The position numbers and the translations under genes are program-made. A stretch of 8,743 nt of DNA from Methanobacteriaceae archaeon (GTDB lineage: Archaea > Methanobacteriota > Methanobacteria > Methanobacteriales > Methanobacteriaceae), in assembly GCA_017883605.1 (NCBI GenBank), contig JADGNH010000078.1, positions 1 to 8,743 on the forward strand, in the 5' to 3' direction. Positions 1 through 6,175 of this stretch are shown here, piece by piece. The number at the start of each line of letters is the position of its first letter. Position 1 is the first letter of the stretch. A model generated the notes under the pieces. It was not told the DNA's origin and did not search any database. It worked only from the letters and a program-made list of their open reading frames with translations.

Positions 1-344
<344 letters not shown>

Positions 345-376
345 TTATTTACTAGAAAGTTTAGTGTGAACATCCC

Positions 377-438
377 ATAAGTTTAAAACTTCTAAGTTAA
401 TAGGCTTAACTTTCTAAGTTAATAAGTTTAAAACTTCT
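377..438. repeat. 17-bp direct repeat pair with a palindromic core in a convergent gap
   Basis: The sequence ATAAGTTTAAAACTTCT occurs identically at 377-393 and 422-438. Its core AAGTTT-A-AAACTT is an inverted repeat. A second, overlapping 13-bp direct repeat (TTCTAAGTTAATA) lies at 390-402 and 412-424. The right-hand copies run into the last codons and stop of the DUF255 gene on the minus strand, so part of that protein's C-terminus is written in repeat sequence. The nikR-like gene and the DUF255 gene converge here. A local tandem duplication or a weak bidirectional terminator both fit; the function is unknown. Confidence 0.6.
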
Positions 439-2582
439 TTTGTATCCGTGGTAGGAAGTTTACAGGTTCCATCCACACAAATATAAGCAGTAATTTTCCC
501 GTCTACACTTTCTCTGAATCTCAGGGATTCATTGATTTCAATCAAATCATCTGCGCCTTCTGGCTTTAAGATGAGAACCTTGTGGGGTAGGAATGGTTTT
601 CTGATAGCTTCCAGCATATCTTTAGTGTCTTTACCCTGGGGATCTCCCACCAATACCACCTCATAAGTTGGTCCTAACTTAAAATCAACGGCACATAAAA
701 GCTGGGTGTGGCCTGCCGGTATCCTATGAACTCCCTGAGAGAAGGCCATCTCTGAATTAATGGATTTCTCTTTTAGTTCTGTATCTCCAGTAATAAGGGA
801 AATGCGCAGGAGATTCAGAATTTGTACGGAGTTTCCTGATGGTATAGCACTGTCAGAACTTTTTTTCTCCCTCAAGAGCAACTTTTCCCCGTAATCTGGA
901 GTGAAAAAGAATCCACCCTCCTTTTCATCCCAGAAATGTTTTAGAAGAGTTTTGTTAAGGGAGAGTGCCATTTTTAAATACTCTGCATCGAAGACAGTTT
1001 CATATAACTCCAGAAGTCCCCAGATCATAAATGCGTAGTCATCCAGGTTAGCAGTTATCCCTGCTTCCCCTTCCCGGTAGCGGTGCATCAGCCGGCCGTC
1101 TTGGAACATTTTATTACATATAAAATTAGCTGCACCCTCAGCAGCGTCTACATATTTTTTTTCACCAAAGATCTGGGCGGCCTTTGCCAGGGCAGCTATG
1201 ATGAGGCCGTTCCAGTCTGTGAGTATTTTATCATCCTTGTGGGGGTGCACCCGCTTCTCCCGCGCCTTAAATAGTTTCAGCTTAGATCTCTCAATTTTTT
1301 CATCAAGCTCATCCAGGGAAATATCAAGCTCTTCAGACAGAGCTTTTTTAGGATCTATACCTTCAAAGAGAGTTTTATGAAAATTTTCTCCTTCATGGGG
1401 AGTTATTTTGGAATAGTCAACAGAATCCTCTAAAAACAGTATGTTGGCACCGGTACTTTTACCGGTGGCCTCATCCTGGAAGTTGCCTTCCTCGGTGATG
1501 TTATAAAGACGGGATATTAATTCTGCATCATCTCTATCTAAAACCTGGAATATTTCTTTCCTGGTCCATAAATAAAATTTTCCCTCAAAACCTTCACTGT
1601 CGGCGTCTTCTGCTGAATAGAAACCTCCCTCTGGAGATTTCATATCTCTCAGTACGTATTCCAGGATTTCCTCAGCTATTAACCCATATCTTTCATTGCC
1701 GGTGGCTTGGAACGCCTCCAGATAGGCCGTGGTTATCAGGGCCTGGTCGTAGAGCATCTTCTCAAAGTGGGGGGCGAACCAGCGTTTGTCCACAGAGTAG
1801 CGGTGGAAGCCGAATCCCAGGTGGTCGTATATTCCTCCATTTGCCATGGAGTTAAGGGTTTTCTCCACCATCTCCAGGGCATTTTTTTCTCGGGTGCGCT
1901 TCCAGTACCTTAAAAGGAAGAAGAGGTTGTGGGGGGTTGGAAATTTCTGGAAATCCCCAAAACCTCCATATATAGGGTCGAAATTTTTGGAAAGCTCCTG
2001 GTAAGTTTTATCCAGTATGTTTTGATCCAGTTCTGCTCCCTTAGGGGTGGTGGAGATGGTTTTGAGGGCTTTCATTATATCTCCTGCGGATTTTAGCACC
2101 TCTTTTTCATCCCTCATCCACAGGTCTCTGACGTTTAATATCAGGTCTTTGAGGCCGATTCCACCCAGATGGCTTTCCCGGGGAAAGTAGGTCCCGGCGA
2201 AGAATGGTTCTTTATCAGGGGTCATGAGGATGGTGAGGGGCCATCCCCCGGCGCCGGTCATCATCTGGCAGACCGTCATGTAGATGCTGTCTATATCCGG
2301 GCGTTCCTCCCGGTCCACCTTTATGGAGACAAAGTTCTGGTTTAAGAGCTCTCCTATCTCAGGATCTTCAAAGGATTCATGGGCCATTACATGACACCAG
2401 TGGCAGGTTGAATATCCAATGGAGAGAAATATGGGTTTTTTTTCAGCTTTAGCTTTTTGGAATGCCTTATCTCCCCAGGGATACCAGTCCACCGGATTCT
2501 GGGCATGCTGGATCAAGTAGGGGCTTTTTTCATCCTTAAGGTGGTTATAAAAATTTTCAGACTTTACATCGTCAGGGACCAT
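414..2582 (-). CDS. Thioredoxin-fold / six-hairpin glycosidase-like DUF255 protein (YyaL/SPATA20 family)
   Basis: A full-length 722-residue member of the widespread DUF255 family (B. subtilis YyaL, human SPATA20), slightly longer than the roughly 690 residues usual. Residues about 10-175 form a thioredoxin-like domain. It carries the family hallmarks DWYPWG (32-37), the redox-type CHWC motif (60-63), KVDREERPDID (88-98) and GGWPLT (112-117) with the expected cis-proline position, followed by FFAGTYFP. Residues from about 190 onward look like the alpha/alpha six-hairpin barrel, including GGIYDHLGFGFHRYSVD, WFAPHFEKMLYDQA, EDADSEG, LTDWNGL and DDYAF. The biochemical role is not established: the CxxC suggests thiol chemistry and the barrel resembles N-acyl-glucosamine epimerases, but no substrate is known. 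No signal peptide is present, so it should be cytosolic. The ATG at 2580-2582 is supported by GGAGGT at 2588-2593. It lies 62 bp downstream of the tautomerase gene on the same strand. Confidence 0.95.
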   Translation of the reverse strand: MVPDDVKSENFYNHLKDEKSPYLIQHAQNPVDWYPWGDKAFQKAKAEKKPIFLSIGYSTCHWCHVMAHESFEDPEIGELLNQNFVSIKVDREERPDIDSIYMTVCQMMTGAGGWPLTILMTPDKEPFFAGTYFPRESHLGGIGLKDLILNVRDLWMRDEKEVLKSAGDIMKALKTISTTPKGAELDQNILDKTYQELSKNFDPIYGGFGDFQKFPTPHNLFFLLRYWKRTREKNALEMVEKTLNSMANGGIYDHLGFGFHRYSVDKRWFAPHFEKMLYDQALITTAYLEAFQATGNERYGLIAEEILEYVLRDMKSPEGGFYSAEDADSEGFEGKFYLWTRKEIFQVLDRDDAELISRLYNITEEGNFQDEATGKSTGANILFLEDSVDYSKITPHEGENFHKTLFEGIDPKKALSEELDISLDELDEKIERSKLKLFKAREKRVHPHKDDKILTDWNGLIIAALAKAAQIFGEKKYVDAAEGAANFICNKMFQDGRLMHRYREGEAGITANLDDYAFMIWGLLELYETVFDAEYLKMALSLNKTLLKHFWDEKEGGFFFTPDYGEKLLLREKKSSDSAIPSGNSVQILNLLRISLITGDTELKEKSINSEMAFSQGVHRIPAGHTQLLCAVDFKLGPTYEVVLVGDPQGKDTKDMLEAIRKPFLPHKVLILKPEGADDLIEINESLRFRESVDGKITAYICVDGTCKLPTTDTKEVLNLLT

Positions 2583-2587
2583 GTTTA

Positions 2588-2593
2588 ACCTCC
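2588..2593 (-). promoter_or_regulatory. Ribosome binding site of the DUF255 gene
   Basis: On the minus strand GGAGGT sits five bases before the ATG at 2580-2582. It is a near-perfect anti-16S match and fixes the start. Confidence 0.8.
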
Positions 2594-2605
2594 ATGAAAA
2601 AATAA

Positions 2606-2620
2606 TATTAAAAAAAATAA
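2606..2620 (-). terminator. T-rich tract between the tautomerase and DUF255 genes
   Basis: Read on the minus strand, an uninterrupted run of eight T (complement of 2610-2617) flanked by further T-rich sequence lies about 28 bases past the tautomerase stop. Oligo-T tracts without a hairpin commonly end transcription in archaea. The same stretch is AT-rich enough to hold a TATA box for the DUF255 gene, so it could act as either element or both. Confidence 0.35.
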
Positions 2621-2644
2621 TTCAGGTGATTTAGATGTCAGATT

Positions 2645-2839
2645 TTAATCTCCTCTTTTCAGGTCACACAAAAGACAGTTTCCCACACCTACATTTTCAG
2701 CTTCCACTTCCCTGATGATGATCACCATGGCATCAGTGGGCAGGCCCATCACCTTACTGGCGGTTTCGGCAAAACTTTTTACCAATTCTGCCTTCTGTTC
2801 CTTGGTAAGCTTTGGACCTTCAATAGTTATTACTGGCAT
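2645..2839 (-). CDS. Small tautomerase, 4-oxalocrotonate tautomerase superfamily (DmpI-like)
   Basis: Translation from the ATG at 2837-2839 gives 64 residues beginning MPVITIEGPKL. Removal of Met would expose Pro1, the catalytic base of this superfamily, and the size matches the usual 60-70 residues. An ATG five codons upstream (2852-2854) is rejected because it overlaps the ribosome binding site and would bury Pro1. The fold pattern is clear: beta strand, helix with TKEQKAELVKSF, then MVIIIREV and NVGVG. Compared by eye with classical 4-OT, the positions of Arg11 and Arg39 are not Arg (Leu and Val), as in DmpI-type members, so the true substrate is unlikely to be 4-oxalocrotonate. The tail has an unusual CLLC (mature Cys54/Cys57) followed by a basic LKRGD end. 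It may be co-transcribed with the downstream DUF255 gene. Confidence 0.9.
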   Translation of the reverse strand: MPVITIEGPKLTKEQKAELVKSFAETASKVMGLPTDAMVIIIREVEAENVGVGNCLLCDLKRGD

Positions 2840-2846
2840 ATGATCT

Positions 2847-2852
2847 ACCTCC
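2847..2852 (-). promoter_or_regulatory. Ribosome binding site that decides the tautomerase start
   Basis: GGAGGT on the minus strand lies seven bases upstream of the ATG at 2837-2839. It overlaps the alternative upstream ATG at 2852-2854, which shows that the shorter protein with Pro as its second residue is the real product. Confidence 0.85.
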
Positions 2853-3218
2853 ATATATCTTAATGTAAATTATTGTTTGTCATTGGTGGCATAATTTTTT
2901 TTCTAAAATTTGAAAGATAGATTTAAAATTTTTATGATTCTTTGGTAATAGAATAGGGGTAACAATTTATTAAATTTTTCTTTAAAAGTAAAATCAGAGT
3001 TTAGGCCATATCTCAATTGTTACATATACCCCAACGGAATGAGAAATAGGTATTTCGGCCCATTTTTATAAAAGGTTGAAAATGATGACTACAGAAACAC
3101 CAAATTATTATCTTTATTTTATCTATTATTAATTTTTGTGGGGTACTTCACATCGGTATCAGATCAAATTTCTTGTGTCATTGAAGTGGTCATTGTTATT
3201 AGAAAATTATAATAATTT

Positions 3219-3257
3219 AGAATTATAAAAAATATAACTGATAATAATATATTTTTA
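3219..3257 (+). promoter_or_regulatory. Candidate TATA region of the 110-residue gene
   Basis: Two TATA-like stretches, AATTATAAAAAATATA (about 3220-3236) and AATAATATATTTTTAG (about 3242-3257), lie 40-75 bases before the ATG at 3297. Either could place a transcription start upstream of the ribosome binding site. The whole region is AT-rich, so the choice is uncertain. Confidence 0.35.
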
Positions 3258-3296
3258 GAAAATGAGGTATTTTAAAAGGATAGAGGAGAAATCATT

Positions 3297-3629
3297 ATGG
3301 CACAAAACGTTACAAAAACATTTGAAAGCTATACTTTAAGTTACCGAAGCGGCCACCCCCAGATGGAAGCCAGGATATACTGTTTCCAGGGTACCACCCG
3401 GGTGGGAACCATTGATTTTATTAAAGAAGGGACAAGAATCCCCTCAAATTCCTATGATCCAAGTGTTGGTGGCTGGGGAATCTTTATTTATTTCGCTTTA
3501 ACCCGATTTAAGGATGTTTTAACCATCTTGCAATATGAAAAACCTCTTATGCTGTACTTCACCCCAGACACCCTGGATGCCGGCATCATCACCACCGAGT
3601 ATGAACCGGTAGGGGAGCAGGAGTTATAG
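3297..3629 (+). CDS. Conserved-looking hypothetical protein, 110 residues
   Basis: The family name and function are not recognised with certainty. The ATG at 3297 has a good site, GAGGAG at 3283-3288. The protein is soluble, without signal peptide or membrane segment, and is predicted mainly beta. It opens with alternating strands (FESYTLSYRSG, MEARIYCF, TTRVGTIDFIKEG), has a Gly/Trp-rich turn (SVGGWGIFIYFALTRF, 56-71), a short helix with DVLTILQYEKPL (73-84), a further strand LMLYFTP, and an acidic tail EYEPVGEQEL. The pattern GTIDF, sRFxDVLxxLxxEKPL and a terminal EPVGExE seems like a small family of uncharacterised bacterial and archaeal proteins; this is recollection, not a search. Codon use and base composition look native. 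The 234-bp gap to the next gene, with its own control elements, argues against an operon with the ATPase. Confidence 0.8.
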   Translation: MAQNVTKTFESYTLSYRSGHPQMEARIYCFQGTTRVGTIDFIKEGTRIPSNSYDPSVGGWGIFIYFALTRFKDVLTILQYEKPLMLYFTPDTLDAGIITTEYEPVGEQEL

Positions 3630-3718
3630 GGAGTATTTAATATTCTAAATTAACAGACGAATATTATCGGAATTAGTCATAGATCCTCAACATTCAATTT
3701 TTTCTCTTTTATTTGTAA

Positions 3719-3807
3719 GGTTAGGTTTATTAATTTATACTGGTATAGTTAAGTATACTTATTTGGTTAGGTTTATTAGTTTGTACTGGTATATTTTAGT
3801 ATACTTA
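3719..3807. repeat. Two-copy 43-bp imperfect tandem repeat upstream of the ATPase gene
   Basis: Copy 1 (3719-3761) and copy 2 (3765-3807) start with GGTTAGGTTTATTA or GGTTAGGTTTATTA-like sequence, end with AGTATACTTA, and agree at 39 of 43 positions with no gaps, at a 46-bp period. Each copy carries dyads. In copy 1 these are TATAC-TG-GTATA (3736-3747) and the perfect 12-bp palindrome TAAGTATACTTA (3750-3761). In copy 2 the matching palindrome is reduced to AGTATACT (3798-3805). Duplicated dyads on adjacent DNA just upstream of a TATA-like box look like paired regulator binding sites. They are not long enough or numerous enough for a CRISPR array. Confidence 0.8.
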
Positions 3808-3834
3808 ATATCAAGTTTCATCGGAATTATAACC

Positions 3835-3841
3835 TATAAAA
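3835..3841 (+). promoter_or_regulatory. TATA-like box of the ATPase gene
   Basis: TATAAAA at 3835-3841, 27 bases after repeat copy 2, is the best TATA match before the GTG at 3864. A start about 25 bases downstream would fall almost at the GTG and would exclude the AAGGTG site at 3854-3858 from the message. The real box may therefore be further upstream, within or beside the repeats. Confidence 0.35.
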
Positions 3842-3863
3842 ATGCAACAAAGAAGGTGAAAAA

Positions 3864-5048
3864 GTGCCGAATCTACCATTAGGACTTCCCTCAGAAAAAT
3901 CTTTTTACAACAGGGAAGGGGAATTAAAAAGGTTGAAAAATTATTTAAATGCATTAAGCAATGATATAGCAGAAGAAATACTGGTCACCGGATATAGGGG
4001 TGTAGGCAAAACCTCTCTTTTAAAAAAACTAATGAATGAATTGCCAGAAAACATTCTGGTAACCTACATAGATATATCCAGAATATACGGAAGTCAAAAA
4101 GGAGAAATCACAGAAGAACTTATAATGATCAACCTTTTAAATGCTATGAACGACGCTGTAGGAAAAAGAGATGGTGAAATTACAAATAAGATTTATAGCA
4201 CTGTTAAAAATGCTTTCAAAAAGATATCAATGAAAGAATACGATTTTAAGAACGCAGGAGCAATTCTGGGAATTGCAGTTCCTGATATTAAAGACAACTA
4301 CCGGAAACTCAGCCAATTTGTCATGGAATTCCCCCAGAAAGTGGTTGAATCATCAAAAGGTGAATTAAAAGGTGTTGTTATAATAATAGATGAATTCCAA
4401 CTGATGGGAGGATTAAAAAATCCCCACGCCTTTTTCTGGATGATCCGAAGTTATGCGCAGGAACAATCCAATGTAAGCTATATCTTTACCGGTTCAACAT
4501 CTAAAACCAGCGAAATTGTGGAGATGATGAACGGTCCCAACGGTGCATTCGGCGGGAGAATGATCCAGTTCAATGTAGACCCTTTCACAAAAAAAGAGGT
4601 TAAAGGATATCTCCATGAAAAATTACCAGAGATTAAATTCACAGAAGACGGTCTGGAACGTTTTTATGAATGTACCCGGGGGATCCCGGCCTACATAAAT
4701 ACTTTTGGCAACACCATGTCTGCCAGTGATGTCTACAACAGTGAAACCGTTAAAAAAACATTCTTTGATAAAATGGACCAGATTACGGTAATGTGGATAA
4801 AAATATGGGGAACACTATCCCCCAATGAGAAAGAGATATTAATATCCCTGGTTGAAAACGGCCCCCAGACCTGGAGCGAACTCTTAGAAAAGGTAGATTT
4901 TACAAGGGGAACTCTGGCAAAATATCTGGACATTCTTAAAAACAAAGGCCTTATCTCATCAGATGAGAAAAGATATCTGCTAGATGACCATCTTTTAGAG
5001 GTCTGGGTAAAAAATAAGAAAATATCTGATGGTTATTATCCTCCATAA
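3864..5048 (+). CDS. Archaeal AAA/STAND-type ATPase with C-terminal winged helix
   Basis: A 394-residue P-loop ATPase of the archaeal ATPase type (PF01637-like). The N-terminal FYNREGELKRLKNYL (14-28) is the usual lead-in. Walker A is GYRGVGKTS (43-51), Walker B VVIIIDEF (171-178), a sensor-1-like stretch YIFTGSTSK is at 206-214, and TRGIPAYINTF (271-281) corresponds to the G-x-P motif of the lid. Residues about 318-385 form a winged helix: LSPNEKEILISL, TWSELLEKV, TRGTLAKYLDILKNKGLI, then a wing SDEKRYLLDD. Members bind and hydrolyse ATP, and several are proposed to regulate transcription or handle DNA; the target of this one is unknown. It is cytosolic. The start is GTG, with AAGGTG six bases before it and an in-frame stop just upstream. 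The gene stands alone behind the 43-bp repeat pair, which suggests dedicated and possibly auto-regulatory control. It converges with the DUF998 gene 32 bp away. Confidence 0.9.
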   Translation: MPNLPLGLPSEKSFYNREGELKRLKNYLNALSNDIAEEILVTGYRGVGKTSLLKKLMNELPENILVTYIDISRIYGSQKGEITEELIMINLLNAMNDAVGKRDGEITNKIYSTVKNAFKKISMKEYDFKNAGAILGIAVPDIKDNYRKLSQFVMEFPQKVVESSKGELKGVVIIIDEFQLMGGLKNPHAFFWMIRSYAQEQSNVSYIFTGSTSKTSEIVEMMNGPNGAFGGRMIQFNVDPFTKKEVKGYLHEKLPEIKFTEDGLERFYECTRGIPAYINTFGNTMSASDVYNSETVKKTFFDKMDQITVMWIKIWGTLSPNEKEILISLVENGPQTWSELLEKVDFTRGTLAKYLDILKNKGLISSDEKRYLLDDHLLEVWVKNKKISDGYYPP

Positions 5049-5080
5049 CTCCTCTGATAAGTTTTTATGGAATTTAAGAA

Positions 5081-5728
5081 TTATTCAACCTGTCCTTTGA
5101 TCAGGGAATAGAGTTTCAGTGCTGTTATCTCAATCCAGATCCAGGGCACTGCAAGGAATGCCCTTTGAGCGGCACCTTGATAATCACTACCGGTAGATAT
5201 AGCTACCCTAAGCAAAATGAGCAATAAAAATGTCAACAACCCGCTTATCAGGGAATATTTTCGATAATTACCCCAAACTGCACTATCAGCGTTTTTTAAT
5301 CCTCGCCAGATCAAAAGCTGGGCTGCTATGATGGAGACGAATGCTAAGGCACTTACCAGGTTATGGGGGACCTGGGAGAGATAATCTTCCGGAAAAAATC
5401 CGGCAAACAGTATCCCCAGACTGAATATAATCACGAACCATATTCCAGCTTTTAGAGCCCTCCCATGAGGAGCGGGCAAGGTGGCTCGAAGTCCCAGGGC
5501 AAAGCCCATGGATAGAAGGCCGAAAATAATGAAATTGATGTTCTGGATTACAGCGTAGGGGCCGACTCCCAGGTCACTGATAAAATTAAAAGTCTGGCTA
5601 TATCCTGGTCTTATAAGACTCGCCACTATCACCACAAGCAGGAAGAGTATCGGCGCAATGATTCCACATAAAGCAAAGAATCGTTGTCTGTTTTGTGTTT
5701 TTATATCCGTCTCAATCTCATTAGTCAT
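5081..5728 (-). CDS. DUF998 six-helix integral membrane protein
   Basis: This 215-residue protein has a short hydrophilic, charged N-terminus and about six membrane helices (roughly 17-39, 60-81, 93-113, 122-141, 157-177 and 190-208). DUF998 features are present: RPGYSQTFNFISDLG (40-54) after helix 1, a FFPED loop after helix 3 (111-115), and a conserved-type His at 122 at the start of helix 4. DUF998 members are common in archaea and actinobacteria; their role is undetermined and no catalytic residue can be assigned. The ATG at 5726-5728 is preceded by GGAGG (5738-5742), nine bases away. The gene is single on its strand, converges with the ATPase gene and diverges from the ABC exporter across a long control region. 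A short T5 tract lies in the 32-bp convergent gap (5062-5066). Confidence 0.88.
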   Translation of the reverse strand: MTNEIETDIKTQNRQRFFALCGIIAPILFLLVVIVASLIRPGYSQTFNFISDLGVGPYAVIQNINFIIFGLLSMGFALGLRATLPAPHGRALKAGIWFVIIFSLGILFAGFFPEDYLSQVPHNLVSALAFVSIIAAQLLIWRGLKNADSAVWGNYRKYSLISGLLTFLLLILLRVAISTGSDYQGAAQRAFLAVPWIWIEITALKLYSLIKGQVE

Positions 5729-5806
5729 ATTCCATTTCCTCCATTGGCATAGTAATTTGGTTAAGCATTAAATGATTTTTTAGTTTTTTTCACATCTCGA
5801 TAATAA

Positions 5807-5822
5807 TAGAATTATAATTCTA
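5807..5822. promoter_or_regulatory. 16-bp perfect palindrome upstream of the DUF998 gene
   Basis: TAGAATTATAATTCTA at 5807-5822 is fully self-complementary and contains ATTATAAT, a symmetric TATA-like core. It is immediately followed by the overlapping palindrome TTCTAGAA (5818-5825). It lies about 80 bases upstream of the DUF998 ATG, so it could serve as a TATA element or an operator for that gene. Chance is possible in DNA this AT-rich. Confidence 0.35.
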
Positions 5823-5971
5823 GAATCAAACTAACTTATGTAATTATTCAAATAAAAAGTATTCTGGATTAGGCAATATTGAAATTAACCGGTAGAAACA
5901 TTTGATTATGGGGATCAAAGAATGTTATATAAAGAAAGATCCTGAGATTACTTAATAAATACCCTATATTG

Positions 5972-6020
5972 AACTTCGTTTAACCATTATATTACGAAGT
6001 TTGATTATAAAATATATTTA
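5972..6020. promoter_or_regulatory. Inverted repeat followed by a TATA-like box upstream of the exporter
   Basis: AACTTCGT (5972-5979) and ACGAAGTT (5994-6001) form an 8-bp inverted repeat separated by 14 bases. Six bases later comes ATAAAATATATTTA (6007-6020), the strongest TATA-like stretch in this gap. A dyad just upstream of the transcription factor B/TATA site is typical of archaeal regulator binding. The predicted transcript start near 6040-6050 would leave a leader of about 130 bases before the TTG codon. A nearer alternative box is TTTTTAT at 6102-6108. Confidence 0.4.
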
Positions 6021-6162
6021 TTCAAGTTTTAAATGATGAAAATATCATATTTATTGATATGGTTTTCAAATACTGGAAGCTCCCATTATAGACTTAAGCA
6101 ATTTTTATGGAATATTAATCAGTAATTATTTATTTTCTTAAATTCAAATTTGTATTATAAAT

Positions 6163-6170
6163 GGAGTGAT
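6163..6170 (+). promoter_or_regulatory. Ribosome binding site supporting a TTG start
   Basis: GGAGTGAT at 6163-6170 is five bases before TTG at 6176. The in-frame codon at 6170 is a stop, and the nearby ATG at 6169 is in another frame and closes after six codons. TTG is therefore the only sensible start for the ABC ATPase. Confidence 0.75.
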
Positions 6171-6175
6171 GAGCG

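Larger units (their letters stand above)
2840..3296. other. AT-rich divergent intergenic region with dyad elements
   Basis: About 450 bases separate the minus-strand tautomerase from the plus-strand 110-residue gene, and no convincing gene lies inside. The region must hold promoters in both directions. Three structures stand out. First, a 9-bp inverted repeat GTAACAATT (2959-2967) / AATTGTTAC (3015-3023), extended outward by GGGG (2956-2959) opposite CCCC (3029-3032) across a bulge. Second, a compact palindrome GAAATA-GG-TATTTC at 3043-3056. Third, a TATA-like TTTTTATAAAA at 3063-3073. Just after it, an ATG at 3082 opens only 16 codons. Nothing resembling a tRNA or a C/D-box RNA was found. 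Confidence 0.6.
5729..6175. other. AT-rich divergent control region between the DUF998 and ABC exporter genes
   Basis: About 447 bases without a credible gene. It holds the DUF998 ribosome binding site (5738-5742, minus) and the exporter site (6163-6170, plus). In between are a 16-bp perfect palindrome (5807-5822), an 8-bp inverted repeat with a 14-base spacer (5972-6001), a TATA-like stretch (6007-6020), and a weaker dyad ATATCA/TGATAT at 6042-6060. The length is more than two simple promoters need. Confidence 0.6.

Noticed and set aside
1083..1913. Plus-strand open frames inside the DUF255 gene
   Set aside because: They are antisense shadows of a well-conserved coding region, with no recognisable domains or convincing ribosome binding sites.
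2840..2854. Longer tautomerase starting at ATG 2854
   Set aside because: That ATG overlaps the GGAGGT ribosome binding site, and the extension would block the catalytic N-terminal proline.
3082..3132. 16-codon open frame after a TATA-like box and an AAGG sequence
   Set aside because: It is too short and low in complexity (Tyr-rich) to support as a gene. It is more likely chance in an AT-rich gap.
3082..3241. C/D-box RNA suggested by ATGATGA and a later CTGA
   Set aside because: The boxes are about 150 bases apart, far more than archaeal C/D RNAs allow, and no C'/D' boxes were seen.
3719..3807. CRISPR array
   Set aside because: There are only two units, almost abutting and without unique spacers; this is a tandem duplication.
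3297..5048. Two-gene defence module formed by the 110-residue protein and the ATPase
   Set aside because: The 234-bp gap with its own regulatory repeats argues against co-transcription, and no nuclease, toxin or other effector domain is visible.
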